From Ursus arctos (Eukaryota > Chordata > Mammalia > Carnivora > Ursidae): a stretch of DNA of 64,000 nucleotides. Shown here one piece after another: positions 11,690-23,843 of this stretch; the stretch's first letter is position 1; each line of letters opens with the position of its first letter. The stretch is taken from NCBI RefSeq assembly GCF_023065955.2, contig NW_026622874.1, positions 31,199,772 through 31,263,771 on the forward strand. The letters are read 5' to 3'. The notes under the pieces were generated by a model that worked only from the letters and a program-made list of their open reading frames with translations, was not told where the DNA came from and did not search any database. A program made the translations under genes and the position numbers.

Positions 11690-13079
11690 TTTTAGTATCT
11701 GAAAGTGGGGTGCCGCTGTAACAAATCCCTAACATATGGAAATGGCTTTGGAGTTAGGGACTGGGGAGAAGTCTGAAGAATTCGAGGACCATGACAGAAA
11801 AAGCCTAAATTGCCTTGAGAAATATCTATTGCCTTTTAGTAGAAATGTAGGTGCTAATGATTCTGGCTAGTGAGGACTGAGGGGAAAAAATGAGGAACAT
11901 GGTAAAAAAAAAAAAAAACCCTATGCAGTCCAAGGGACCGCTGTGGAAACATAAACGTTAAACGGCTGCTGGTGAGAAGTCAGAAAGAAAGGAAGAGCGG
12001 GTTACTGGACACCAGAGAAAGGAGATCCTTGTGACCCAGTGGGAGAGGGCCTGGCTAATTTGTGTCCTTCAGTTATATGGAAATTACAGTGAACTTGGAT
12101 ATTTAGCTAAGGAGATGTCCAAGCAACGTGCTGCAAGGACGGCTGGTTTCTTCATGCTGTTTTTAGCAAACCTTGGGAGGAAACGGATAAATTGAGGGAA
12201 AAGCTTTTAGGTAAAAAGGCACCAGGACTTCATGATTTGGAAAATCCTCAGCCTATCCAGATTGTGAATTATGCTAAAATTAGAGATTCAACATCAAGAA
12301 AGCACGCTCTGGAGCCAAGGGTGTAACTAGACATCCTTTCGCCAGTGCCTCAAAACGAACACATAATCAGTGACACAGAGGGCTCTCGGAAGAGATTAGA
12401 TATACCACTCTTGGATCTCCCCCACCCCCATCTGAGCAAAAGCCAAAAAAAAAAGAGAGAGAGAGAGAGAGAGATGGAATAATCCAGGAAAGACCTGTGG
12501 AGGAGCACCTTATCTAACGGAACGAATCCTGGTGACATACTGAGAAGACTCATGAGGTTTTTGAGAATATTACTTATAAACACTGCCAACTTGAACTGAA
12601 AGGATTGAGAGGATGAAATAAAAGAAAACGGATGGCCAAACTTCTACAGGCAGAAAACCGGTGCAAACATACACTACCTTTTGTGAAAAAAGAAGGAAGA
12701 CTCCAAAGGTAGAGTCTTAAACCCAGAGGGTGGAGCCTCGGACCTCAGGGTCAAGAGCTAGACAGTGTGATTCCCAGGCCTTGAAATCTAAAGCTTTTCC
12801 CCAGTTTCAAGTTTCAAAATTGCTAAATACCAGTGACTCCTTTCCTCCTTCCATTTTCTCACTTGTGGGGTGGAAATGTCTATAACCGTCATCCTATGCC
12901 TCTCCATCGCTGTATTTGGAGAGCAGGTAATTTGTTTGCTAGTTTCACAGGCCTGCAGATGGGAAAGGACTTTTGAGCCGGGATGGATCATACCCAGAGT
13001 TTCATCCACACCTGATACAAATGCTTTTAGACGAGGAGCTGATGATATTTAGATGACGTTTTGTACTTTGAGTTGATGC
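11690..13079 (+). mobile_element. MaLR internal region, non-coding relic
   Basis: Begins 'tgaaagtggggtgccgctgt' and carries 'gaacttggatatttagctaa', 'gcaccaggacttcatgattt' and, near the end, 'gtttcacaggcctgcagatg', which follow the THE1/MLT1 internal sequence in order. Many breaks, no usable frame, and no second LTR recognised at the 3' end. A (GA)n run sits at 12,453-12,474. Confidence 0.7.
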
Positions 13080-13860
13080 TAGAACATAAGGCTTGGTAGA
13101 TCAGGGTAAGGCTCTTTGATTTTATTCCAGGTATGACAGGAATCCACAGAAGTGGGCGTATATTTAAAACCTGATATACATTTAATACACATAAATCTGA
13201 TTTATATTTAGAAAGATCATCGGGAAAAAAAAAAAACCCAGGATCATTGCTATGTACTAAAGGAGAGAAAAATGGAAGCAGGGAAACCAGTTAGAACATT
13301 ATTACAGTTGTGGAGGCAAGAGAAGACAGAGATGCAGGCTACAAGGATAACGGCGGGATGGAAAAAAAGAGGATGGGTTCAAAATCTATTTTGAAGGTAG
13401 AACTGGCAGAACCGGCTAGTATATCAAATGGGAAAGACAAAATCAGTGAAATAACAGTTATTCTTAAGTTAGGACTTGAGCAACTGGATAGACCGGGCTT
13501 TTTATTAGAGGAGATGGGGAAGACTGAGGAAGGTCCAGGCTCATGAGAGCAAATCAAGACTTGCAGTGTAGACATGCCAAGCTGTTGTTTCTGGCAGACG
13601 TCCAGATAGAAAGATCAAGTAAATACAGGACAGAAGAACAGGCAGCTCGAGGACAGCTCAGACCTGGGATTTATAAATTTGTGTGGCATTTAAGAGAGAA
13701 CTAAATAAAAGCAAACAGAGGGAAAAGATGGAAAAGTGAAGCAAGCCCAGCACCAAGCTCTGATACGTGCCAGTATTCGAAGGTCTGACGGAAGAGAGAA
13801 GCCAGCAAAGGAGACAGAGAAGGAACAGCCAGACAGGTAAAAAGAAGCCGAATATGTCGT
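13080..13860. repeat. Ancient interspersed repeat, right half
   Basis: 'ttgattttattccaggtatg', 'tttatatttagaaagatcat', 'tggaagcagggaaaccagtt' and 'agccagcaaaggagacagag' continue the same old family seen at 10,690-11,211. Open frames on both strands here are remnants or chance. Confidence 0.5.
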
Positions 13861-15793
13861 CAGAGATGCCATTTTACCAGAATCTTTGATACTAATTACA
13901 ATTATTCGACTTGATATCACCTTCATATGCTCTACTCTATCCAAGCCCAGCTTAGAATGCAAAAGCTTTAGCTCTGAACTTTAATTTTGAAATATTTAAA
14001 GACTTATGGACCATCCACCCACTAGAACAGGACACGGCACTGAATGCTGAGGGCGTACACAGAGATTCAGAAATTGTCCACGACACGTCTACAGTACAAC
14101 AATTTTTTAAATTTTAATCACAGATTTAAAATTCTATAGAAAAGCAGAAGGAAGTGAAAAGCTGGGCTAACAGAGAGAAATCTGGGCGAGGCATTCTCTG
14201 CGAGCTACCTGGGTAGGAATTAAGACAGCAATAGAGAAAACAAGAAGAGCCATAATTAGAAGGCGTGTTCGGATCATCATCTATCCCCATCTATACTATT
14301 TTCTCCGCTGTCGCTTTATGTTCCCATTGTAGCCACAAAAGACCCCCTGCACATTTGTTTTCCTCCCTTCGAGCGGTCTCTCTTCTTGTCTTCTCATTTC
14401 GCCTAACCACAGCCTCAACAACGTTTGATTCCAAGGGATTTGTACGCTGCCTTCTGCTATCCCACCAAATGAATTCTGTGTTTTAAAAAGTGTTGGTGGG
14501 ACAAGCTAATAACTATAAAATTATTTAAAACATGCTTAGTAAGTCCAGATTAATATATTATAGAAGACGTTTTAAAAAATGTTTACATAGAGGAAGAAAA
14601 CAATGTAGGCATTTGTCCCCTCTCTCCCCCGTTTTAGATAAGAAGTACAAATCAACACTGGTTACGGCATGAAAACCATAATCAAAACCTTGAGATTTTA
14701 GGCAATGGACTTCAATTTTCTCCTTTGTGTTACCAGAGCAAAGGTATATAAACTACACTTGAATCAAGGAGGGAGATTGTTTTTAAATGTACGGCAGTCA
14801 CAGGCGTTGACACATAGTATGACCATGTTAGTGGTCACACAGATTCACCTAAAAGACCAGAAGTTTTTTTCAACTCCACTCAACTGAGAAGCTGAGGCTT
14901 TTCTGACCTGTTGAAGACTTACTGAAAATATGCTGACACTTCCCTGGCGAGCCGATCAGGTATCACAAATCACAAACATGACGCCGCCTCAAACCTCCTC
15001 AGGGTGAAATGCTAGGGAGAGAAGCGCTGCTTGCTGGCCAGACTCGGGAGGGCCAAGTTAGTTTTCAAGAGAGATGCAAGAAAAAGAAAGTCTCCCAAGT
15101 TTAAAAATAGAAGAGTACTAAATTTATGAGGGTCTCCTCTCCTGAACCCCCCAAGTGTAGCTTTTCCTTTCTTCACATCACTTCAGCGATTTCTCGTTAC
15201 TCATGAATGTGGGGTCTCCCAAGGGGCTCCTGATTCTTCCAAATCTAGAGAATACCTGATTCCTTGCCTCCCACCTAATAACTGAATTACCTTTCCTGGG
15301 GCCACCTTGTTGAACCACCCAGTTGTCAGGTGGCTCCTTCTAAGGAAGCATAGACAGTTGTTGGTGTCAAAGGATGTTGTGGTCTTTGGACATGATCCTG
15401 CTTTGAATTTCAACCAACTCCTCACATCTCTCTGATGGGGTACAGTAACAGAACAGAAGTCAATGGGAGATCAGCATGCACTCAGATTCCAGATTCTGAA
15501 AGGGAACAAAAATCAAACCCTCCATTCTTTGCCTCTTCACCATGTCTAATAACCAATATGCTAGAAACCAGGCTTAATCAGCCCAACAAAACTAAATATA
15601 AAGTAACAACTCTCAATAACCATATAATAAACAATAAGCACTTTATGGATGCTTAAGTCTCTAATACAAATAACAAATATTAGTATTTATTAAATTTTAT
15701 TCTTTCTCAGTCCAAATTATCTGCCGTCTTACTAAAATTTAACATACGCTGTGAAGTGTTCATTTTGCATCTAAATATCCATGCAGAGCGTTG
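13861..15793. other. Intronic sequence without recognised repeats
   Basis: I see no exon, no clear repeat family and no coding signature. Short open frames of 60-90 codons are at chance level. 15,171-15,425 is comparatively GC-balanced and 350 bases beyond exon 2; it could be conserved non-coding sequence but nothing in it proves this. Confidence 0.5.
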
Positions 15794-15799
15794 ACTTAC

Positions 15800-15847
15800 C
15801 TTTTCTAATACAGATAAGTTCATGTACTCCACAGGTCCTCTCTCCAC
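15800..15847 (-). CDS. SYT14: SYT14 exon 2 (synaptotagmin-14, coding)
   Basis: A 48-base exon on the minus strand with consensus splice sites: a pyrimidine-rich tract and AACAG just upstream (acceptor AG at 15,849-15,848) and AAAAG/GTAAGT at its end. Joined in phase 1 to exon 1 (leftover G), it reads GGERTCGVHELICIRK and leaves one G for the next exon. With exon 1 this gives MAIEGGERTCGVHELICIRK, which I recognise as the conserved extracellular/lumenal N-terminus of synaptotagmin-14. The family has one transmembrane helix after this segment and two cytoplasmic C2 domains; SYT14 is a Ca2+-independent member implicated in membrane traffic, mainly in brain, and human SYT14 has been linked to recessive spinocerebellar ataxia. 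Those domains lie outside the window. Confidence 0.93.
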
Positions 15848-16060
15848 CTGTTAAAAAGAGGAAATAATGTGAGTTTGATTACTACGAAGAACCGTCTCAG
15901 ACTAGCTTTTACCAATGACCTCAGGAGAAAGAGTTTCCTAATTTTCCTTAAACTCAACTATATGATAGCTTGATAGCCAGAATCTTCCTGAACCCGCTTA
16001 TAAAGTCCTGGGATGAAGCAGCTTCATTCAAGCATGTTATTTTTAAATGGCAATCTTCTC

Positions 16061-16257
16061 GGGGCGCCTGGGTAGCGCAGTCGTTAAAGCGTCTGCCTTC
16101 GGCTCAGGGCGTGATCCCGTCGTATCGGGATCGAGTCCCACATCGGGCTCCTCCGCTGTGAGCCTGCTTCTTCCTCTCCCACTCCCCCTGCTGTGTTCCC
16201 TCTCTCGCTGGCTGTCTGTCTGTCACATAAATAAATAAAATCTTTAAAAAAAAAAAA
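16061..16257 (+). mobile_element. Can-SINE (young ursid type)
   Basis: Complete element from the tRNA-derived head (GGGGCGCCTGGGTAGCGCAG) to the AAATAAATAAAATCTTT-A(n) tail, flanked by a perfect 18-bp target duplication 'ttaaatggcaatcttctc' (16,043-16,060 and 16,258-16,275). It lies about 210 bases upstream of the SYT14 exon 2 acceptor, antisense to the gene. Confidence 0.96.
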
Positions 16258-16275
16258 TTAAATGGCAATCTTCTC

Positions 16276-17672
16276 AAGAGGAGATATCATACCACCATTT
16301 CCTAGGTTCCTCTTCACATCATCTAGAAGGAAACACTGTAGGAGAGAAGCCACTTTTGTATCTGAGATTTAATATATATACAAGTAAGTTACTGGGGAAG
16401 GGTCAACCCTGTAAAGGCCCTATTTATTTTTTACCACATATATACTCATATGGTATAAAATGAAATGTAATCTTTCCCCTGTTCTTCAGCTACCCACTCT
16501 TATAAATCTGTAAAAAGACACATTTTATAAATAGATAGGATGGTAAAAACACATTTAACCAAAAGCTTACTTTGATTATAATTATTATAAAAATTACTCT
16601 ATCATAAAAGTAATATTTAAAAAATAAACAAAAGTCGTATTATTAGTCTCTACAGAAAGAGGTATTCCCTCCATTCTGAAACATAATGCCACTGCTTTTT
16701 ATGACTGTAAGCTAAATGAAGCTTTGAGTGTTCTATATATGCGTGACCTTAGAATTATGCAGTGAATTATGTTTCAACTTTACATAATAGAAATATTAAA
16801 TAATTTAATCTTAGCTCATTACAGAAGATTACGAATAGGTATGAACGGTTAAGTGTCTTTCTTATAACAGTTATAAAAAATAGAAATATCTTACAGCAGT
16901 AACAGGAGAGGTAAAAACCATGATATCCACTAAAAAAAGTAGGTCATCTGAGAAGCAAGCTAAAAAACTATAAAACAGTACTTCTATCGCTAAAGTAGGT
17001 TAGATCTACATTCCAACTTGGTTGTAACAATGCCAGGTTTGTGATTATTATGAACACTACAGACTAATCACTGGTTATCAGGAAGACAGACTTAGCAAGA
17101 AGAAATACCTAACTTAAAGCGATGATTATGAAACAACCATTATTCAGCAAACCTCAGTGTAAATACAGTGAGACCTTACTAATGGAATATTACCAGTGGG
17201 CAACCACTGATCACTTGCTGAAGGGCAAGAATGAGGTACAACCATATACTACATAGCTTTCATACTGAGAAGACCCTACGCAAAAACCAGAAGGAGAAAA
17301 TTTACCAAATTACAGAAGAAACTATTTTCAAGAAATTTGGAAGACTCATATAATTAACAATAACATAACTATAACATACACAAATGCCATCACTGATGTT
17401 TTCAGAGGCCACATAAAAATATTTCTTACATGGTCATTAAGGCCTATTCTTCAGAAGAAAACACTTGTAATGTAACGTAATTTGCCCTATGTACTTAATT
17501 CATGTTAATAAGGCTGTACTTTTTAAAGCCTGTAATTAAAACAGACTTTCCCCATATTTAATGTAAATTGGTTAGGTTTTGGTATACACAACTAATCTTA
17601 AATATAAGCGCATAGTTTGTACAGGCTTAGTAGTAACAGTAACAATAAAAACTATTGTGTAAGACTTTTCTC
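16276..17672. other. Unique intronic sequence
   Basis: AT-rich SYT14 intron 1 sequence with no open frame, repeat family or RNA gene that I can recognise. Confidence 0.5.
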
Positions 17673-17684
17673 AAAACTACAAAT

Positions 17685-17894
17685 GGGGGCACCTGGGTGG
17701 CACAGCAGTTAAGCGTCTGCCTTCGGCTCAGGGCGTGATCCTGGCGTTATGGGATCGAGCCCCACATCAGGCTCCTCTGCTATGAGCCTGCTTCTTCCTC
17801 TCCCACTCCCCCTGCTTGTGTTCCCTCTCTCGCTGGCTGTCTCTATCTCTGTCAAATAAATAAATAAAATCTTTAAAAAAAAACAAAAAAACAA
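17685..17894 (+). mobile_element. Can-SINE
   Basis: Full-length: GGGGGCACCTGGGTGGCACAG head, CT-rich body, A-rich tail. Flanked by the duplication 'aaaactacaaa(a)tg' (starts 17,673 and 17,895). It forms an inverted pair with the next element 110 bases away. Confidence 0.95.
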
Positions 17895-18005
17895 AAAACT
17901 ACAAAATGACCATGAAAGCTAACTCCTACTTTTAAAAGGATTCAATTTATCTTCATCATATGAAAAAACTTCATACATAAAAAGCTAAGTCAAATAATTA
18001 CTATA

Positions 18006-18204
18006 TTTTTTTTTTTTTAAAGATTTTTATTTATTTATGTGACAGAGAGACAGCCAGCGAGAGAGGGAACACAGCAGGGGGAGTGGGAGAGGAAGAAGCA
18101 GGCTCCCAGCCGAGGAGCCCGATGTGGGACTCGATCCCGGTACACCGGGATCACGCCCTGAGCCGAAGGCAGACGCTTTAACGACTGCGCTACCCAGGCG
18201 CCCC
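18006..18204 (-). mobile_element. Can-SINE
   Basis: Reverse-oriented full-length element ending CTACCCAGGCGCCCC, with an 18-bp perfect target duplication 'aaataattactatatttt' (17,992-18,009 and 18,205-18,222; the T-run overlaps the tail). Close inverted partner of 17,685-17,894. Confidence 0.95.
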
Positions 18205-18447
18205 AAATAATTACTATATTTTAAATTTATAGTCAATTCATCATAATTGTCAAATTTGTCCAAGTATGCACAAAAATCACATAACTAGAAGCAAAAAAAA
18301 AAAAAAAAGATTGTGCTCTACTCTTCTGGTATTTGTTACCAAAATTCTAACAAAGTAACATTTCAATGATGTACATGAGGAAATCAAGAACAATCGCTAT
18401 TATTACTGAAGTGGAAAGGAATATTAAGGATAAATAAATCCCAGGCA

Positions 18448-18656
18448 GGGGTACCTCGGTGGCTCTGTTGGTTAAGCGTCTGCCTTCGGCTCAGGTCATG
18501 ATCCCAAGTTTCTGGGATCCAGCCCCTCATCAGGCTCCTTGCTCAGCGGGGAGCCTGCTTCTCCCTCTCCTCTGCCTGCCACTCTGCCTGCTTGTGCCCT
18601 CTCTCTGCCTCTCTCTCTCTCTGTGTCAAATAAATAAAAATCTTTAAAAAAAAAAA
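18448..18656 (+). mobile_element. Can-SINE (older, CT-expanded)
   Basis: GGGGTACCTCGGTGGCTCTG head, (CT)n body and A(n) tail. The flanks 'aaataaatcccaggca' and 'ataaatggcaagca' look like a diverged target duplication. Confidence 0.9.
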
Positions 18657-19084
18657 TAAATGGCAAGCAATAAAGTAAAATTTAGGGGAAAAAGCCCTTC
18701 CTTTTAAAAGTACAAAAGAAACACAGAAAGTTAAATAAGTTTTTTTATTACTGGACACTGACATCAATATTCCTTTTGTCCCCAATCCTTTCGGAGAGCA
18801 GTAAGAGTGTTAAGGAAAAAATATGCATTCTATATGTTAAACGTATAGGTTTTAATTTATACGTTTGGGAGTGAAAAGGCTTAAATACTTTTTCAGAGAT
18901 ACACTGAACTTTGTACAAACTTCATGCCTTGTTTTAAAATCTCTAAAAATAAATCTGAAAAGTTTCCGAATGAGTCAATTTGTAAGCAAAAGGCCAGTCA
19001 CTGTAGGCACATCTTGACTTAGATATGGTGGCAATTCAAAAAATGGTTTACTGATTTTAAGAGTACAATGCACAAGGGGAATGC

Positions 19085-19950
19085 TATTTTTAAAATTTCA
19101 GCTTTATTGAGGTATAGCTGAACATGTAAAATTGTAAGATTTTTAAATTGCACATCGTAATGGTTTGATATATGTATATAATAAATATGCATATCTAATG
19201 CATAGAAGAATGATTATTTTTATTGAGCTATAATTAACATATAACACTGTAAGTTTAAGGTGTACATGTTGATTTGATATTTATATCACGATACGATTAC
19301 CCCTTAGCTAACGCCTCTACCACATCACATAATTATCATTTCTTGTCTGTGGTAGTCACAATTAAGATCCAGTCTCTTAGCCACTTTTAAGTTTATAACA
19401 TAGCACTGCTGTCTATAACCACTACGCTGTGCATTAGATCTCCAGGAGTTATTTATCTACGGGTTGGAAGTTTTTACCCTTAAACAACATCTCCCCATTT
19501 CCCCCACATCCCCCAGACCCTGGTAATCAACTTTCCGCTCTCTGTTTTTACAAGTTCAGCTCTTTTTAGATTCCACATTGAAGTGATACCATAACTACTT
19601 GTGGTTAGTGCCTGACTTAATTCACTTAGCATAATGCCCTCAAGGTCCATCCATGTTGTCATAAATGGCAGGACTTCCTTCTTTTTAGGGCTGAATAATA
19701 TTCCATTGTATATACATACACCACCTTCTTATCCATTCCTCTGCGGATGGACACTTAGGTTGTTTCCATATCTTAGCTCTTGTGAATAACATTGCAATAA
19801 ACATGGAAGCACAGAGATCTCGCGAATATATTCTTTTTATTTCCTTTAGATATATAGCCAGTTGTGTGACTGTTGGATCCTATAGTTCTGTTTTTAATTT
19901 TTTAAGAAACTACCATACTGTTTTCCACAGTGGCTGAACCAATTTGGGGA
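19085..19950 (-). mobile_element. L1 3' end
   Basis: Plus-strand blocks 'ttatttttattgagctataa', 'gtgtacatgttgatttgata', 'aagtgataccataactactt' and 'ttccacagtggctgaaccaa' are the reverse complement of an L1MA-type 3'UTR and ORF2 C-terminus. Confidence 0.85.
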
Positions 19951-20961
19951 ATAATTATTTAAAGTAATAAATTAGTTAATCTCTTTAGAAAGAGAGAAGC
20001 CTTCTGCTAAAATGAATAATCATCCCCAAAATGAACTCTTATATAAATACAATTTTTCACACATCAAATTTACTTCAAAGACATAACAATAACGAAGACT
20101 TGGAGACCATAAGAGAATGACAGAATACGAAAAGCGACCAGAAGTCAGAAATAAAGTTGTCTAGCTCATTACAAATACACAAACTGAGGCACTAAACATT
20201 AAGTTGCTCAGGGTCACTAGTTCATTGTCAGTGACAATAATTAGGACACTAGGGTTAACAGAGTAAGAAATTTAAAAATGGACTTTTCTTCATTTTTATG
20301 AAAAATAAATAAAAATTATGAAATTGTTTTCTAATCCTTTAAGGTAATTTAAATAAAAGTCAATTTCTCAAAACTACTCTTAGAGATAATACCAGCATTG
20401 CTCTTGAAATAATCATCTCAGCAACATGGAAATGAGAAATAGATAGAAACTGACAAGCGTAGTCAAAGTTACCATCTTTTCCCCGAGGCAAACCCATGTA
20501 GGAGCGTAATGTAAACTGGCAGAATCCTCTACAATTGGCGTAAGTACATAGTTTAAGAGGAAATAGATGTGTGTGGGCACACGCAGACATGCTCTGAATA
20601 TGTGCATGTGTGTATCTGTATATGGACGCACAAGACTGAGCGTGTGCCTGGGAAACGGGAATTTCTTTTTAAGCTGCGGCAGGTCGTGGTGGTAGGGATT
20701 TATAAAGTATGTACTTTTCCATATACCTACAGAAGGAAAATTATGCAGTGATGTTATATTCCCATAAAAATATGCCCAAGTATACAAAAATGGAATTAAA
20801 CCCAAAGATTTAGTTCATTTAAAATGGATCTAGAAGTCGTTTTTAAAATTGACTTTGTCTACCATGTTAATTCTGACCAATAAACTAAATCACTACAATT
20901 TACAGGCTCTATTAATGTAATCTCAAACACCACAAGGCTACTTTAGAAATACCTTAAACTT
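19951..20961. other. Intronic sequence, one possible MIR
   Basis: 'caaactgaggcactaaacat' followed by 'gctcagggtcactagttcat' (20,160-20,250) resembles a diverged minus-strand MIR. The 130-codon minus-strand open frame over 20,413-20,805 has no family resemblance and I do not call it a gene. Confidence 0.4.
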
Positions 20962-21173
20962 GGGGCACCTGGGTGGCTCAGTGGGTTAAGAGTCTGACTC
21001 TTAATTTTGGCTCAGGTCATGATCTTTAGGGCTGTGGGATCAAGGCCCCTGCTTCAGGCTCTTGGCTCAGTGGGGAGTCTGTTTCTCTCAGGCTGTCTAT
21101 CTGTCTCTCTCTCTCCCCCTACCTCCCCCCGACTCATACTCTCTCTAAAAAAATTAATAAATCTTAAAAAAAC
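20962..21173 (+). mobile_element. Can-SINE (older)
   Basis: GGGGCACCTGGGTGGCTCAG head, GACTCTTAATTTTGGCTCAG box and a degenerate CT-rich body ending in AATAAATCTTA(n). Confidence 0.9.
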
Positions 21174-21513
21174 CCTTAAATTCTACCTTATCTAAAGATG
21201 TCATTAAAACATGCATTAAAGCAGTCAAAAATTAAATTATGTCACTTATACTGATAAACTCTTGTTATAGCTAATTCTTAAGCAGACACCTATGCTATGT
21301 ATAAGCATGAAACATTAAATGTTTCCTATTAATGTTGCCGACTCTCCCCCCCTCCAACCAATTTAACCCATTTAGACCACAGTCACTAATCTCTAGATAC
21401 CTTTCAGTTTTGACCCTAATTAAGTCATTCAAGGAATGATCCCAATTTTAGTGCCTAACTGAAACCAGAGTGTTATGGAAAGATCATGGTTTCTGAACTG
21501 AGCCAGTCTTCAA

Positions 21514-21676
21514 TTTTTTTTTTTAAGATTTTATTTATTTGAGAGAGAGAGAGAGAGAAAGCAAGCATCAGCCGGGATAGGAGCAGAGGGAGAGGACAAG
21601 CAGACGCCCCGCTGAGCAGGATCCTGAGATCATGACCTGAGCCGAAGTCAGATGCTTAAGCCACCCAGGCGCCCCC
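21514..21676 (-). mobile_element. Can-SINE
   Basis: Reverse-oriented: T-run, AAGATTTTATTTATTTGAGAG, (GA)n, ending GCCACCCAGGCGCCCCC. Flanked by 'ttcaatttt' on both sides. Confidence 0.92.
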
Positions 21677-22228
21677 AGGTTTCAATTTTAAAGACAGTAT
21701 CACCTAGTATTGTCTTTGTGAACCTTGTGCTTGTAAGAAAAAATTTTAAAAAACCTAAATTTATTTGTAAAGTAGTAATAATAGTAACCCCAGGATGGAA
21801 AATAGCTTTCATTTTGGGGATTAAAAGTAGCTGCTGGAATGGGAATGGAGGGCAATGTTGAGAAGGGTACTGAAACCAAGTCCACACTTGGTAGGGAAAA
21901 GATGTTGAAAAGATACTTGAACAAAACAGATGTCTGCTATGGTCAAGAGAAGGAGAAGCCTGCAATGCATTTGCTCTCCACACTGAGATAATGGATAGAT
22001 GATGCCTGGCCCATGGTGAGCACCCCAAAAATGTTAATTCCCTTTGCCTTTTTCACAAGTAGAATACGAAACTTAGATTTATGCCTGGAGACAGAAAAGA
22101 TTCTGTATGTTTTCTTCTCTTCTATAGCATTAGTTGTCAGTTAATTTCAAACACTCTCCTGTGTAAATATTCCCAAATGTTAATCTTTTCATACTTCTTA
22201 ATTTGTCCTCTTTTTAGAATTTTTCTTT

Positions 22229-22425
22229 TAAGTTTTTTTTTTTTCTTTCGAATGCATTTGAGAGGAAGAGAGAGCATGAGCAGGGGGGAAGGGGCAGAGG
22301 GAGAGGGAGAAGCAGACTCCCCGATGAGCAGAAAGCCGCATCCGGTGGGGCTCCATCCCAGGACGCTGGGACCATGACCTGAGCCGAAAGGAGACAGTTA
22401 AATGATTGAACCACCCAGGAGCCCC
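22229..22425 (-). mobile_element. Can-SINE
   Basis: Reverse-oriented element ending ACCACCCAGGAGCCCC, with a long target duplication 'tttttagaatttttctt' (22,211-22,227 and again from 22,427). Confidence 0.92.
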
Positions 22426-22443
22426 TTTTTTAGAATTTTTCTT

Positions 22444-23626
22444 AAAAAAAAACAAAAACAATTTTAGGCCTCCAGTCCCCTGGAAGTTATCCTTCCAAAT
22501 TAGAATTCCTTTACTTTTTTGTTGTTGCTGTGTAATTACTAGAGTTAAAATAATCTGAATAAGTCCTTTCTATATTTACTTTTACAAACTCGTTTTATGT
22601 ATAATATTCCGATACAATAGCCTGAATTTTGAGACACAGACTCGCCACCACTCTGGCATCACACAGAATAGCCAACTATATCGCTTTTCACAACAATATT
22701 TTAGAGGACTTTATAATCTGCAAACCGTGAACTAAATACAGTATTATCTTTTGATCCACATAAATTCCTAGGAATTTATTCAATAATTTTTTCCAAGAGG
22801 TGCAAATTTTATCTTATAAAAGTAAACTTACTGTTCATAAACATAATACATTTTTCCTACTTCTGAGCAACTTTTAATTCAGTTTTTGAGTTAATTATGT
22901 TTTAGACTGTTTAGAAGCTCATTAATACCATAAGACTCTGAATAAGTATATGCTCATAAAAAGGTATTCTACTTAACTTTCTAGTTAAATGAGAACACCT
23001 TTTGTTTTGACTAATGCACTAGATCATTTGTTAAAGCTATTAATATGCGTTATCACATTAGTAAGTGCAGAATACAGATCATTTTTCATTAAAATCCTCT
23101 GTCTCCTGATGATTCAGAATATTACTGTGAATATCAACTCTAATACAGCCCTAAGATGTGAAAGAAAATGTTCTGAATGCACATATGAATCCTAGAAGTT
23201 TGTTTTTAAATAAATTCTTGACGACAGTTTGGGTATTGCCACTATTTCCTCCTTCTTAAAAAAGGTGAATCAAAGGTTCCAATTTGTTACGTTTCAATTA
23301 AGATTTTACTACATATACATACCGAATATGCACATAATTATCTTACTCAAACGTTTAGAATGTTTTATTGATAGCAGTTCGTTCAATCCGAGGTTCTCCC
23401 TGAATAGGCACTTTCATGTCAGGCATCAACTAGGCAGGATTTGGGAGTGGGGGAAAGAATGAAGTCAGGTAAATGGAAATCAAATCCATGAAGACAATCT
23501 ACTACGTTACTACACATATGCTATGGATAAACGTTACAATCACTTTTAAAAAGCAATAATGCAAACAGTATTACTCAACAAATAAATACGCCCACATGTG
23601 GTTCTCTTGCTTTCTACACTGTCATA
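22444..23626. other. Unique intronic sequence
   Basis: AT-rich intron 1 sequence. No gene, RNA or clear repeat recognised. Confidence 0.5.
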
Positions 23627-23640
23627 CACTGTCACATTCT

Positions 23641-23843
23641 TTTTTTTTTTTTTTAAAGATTTTATTTTTTTATTCGACAGAGATAGAGACAGCCAGCGAG
23701 AGAGGGAACACAAGCAGGGGGAGTGGGAGAGGAAGAAGCAGGCTCATAGCGGAGGAGCCTGATGTGGGGCTCGATCCCACAACGCTGGGATCATGCCCTG
23801 AGCCGAAGGCAGACGCTCAACAGCTGTGCCACCCAGGCGCCCC
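23641..23843 (-). mobile_element. Can-SINE (young ursid type)
   Basis: Reverse-oriented, T(n)AAAGATTTTATTTTTTTATTCGACAGAG to GCCACCCAGGCGCCC. A 14-bp target duplication, 'cactgtcacattct' / 'cactgccacattct', with one mismatch. Confidence 0.95.

Larger units (their letters stand above)
1..15799 (-). other. SYT14: SYT14 intron 2 (5' part)
   Basis: Sequence downstream, in gene direction, of the exon 2 donor (GTAAGT on the minus strand at 15,799-15,794). I searched for an exon 3 coding the expected transmembrane segment and the FCFEN-type motif after it and did not find one, so the intron continues past the left edge. Contents are old L1, L2, MIR and MaLR copies listed separately. The window opens with an A-run (3-20), probably a retroposon tail whose body lies outside. 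Confidence 0.75.

Noticed and set aside
15171..15425. 74-codon minus-strand open frame near exon 2
   Set aside because: No splice-site pair fitting the SYT14 phase and no recognised peptide; left as unique intronic sequence.
1..15799. Search for SYT14 exon 3 (transmembrane exon)
   Set aside because: No minus-strand segment with the expected hydrophobic stretch plus splice sites was found; it most likely lies beyond the left edge.
16061..16135. tRNA-like sequence with A and B box resemblance
   Set aside because: It is the tRNA-derived head of a Can-SINE, as are the same motifs in all other copies; no intact tRNA cloverleaf with a mature acceptor end.
20413..20805. 130-codon minus-strand open frame
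   Set aside because: No recognisable protein similarity; overlapping frames of similar length on the other strand suggest chance.
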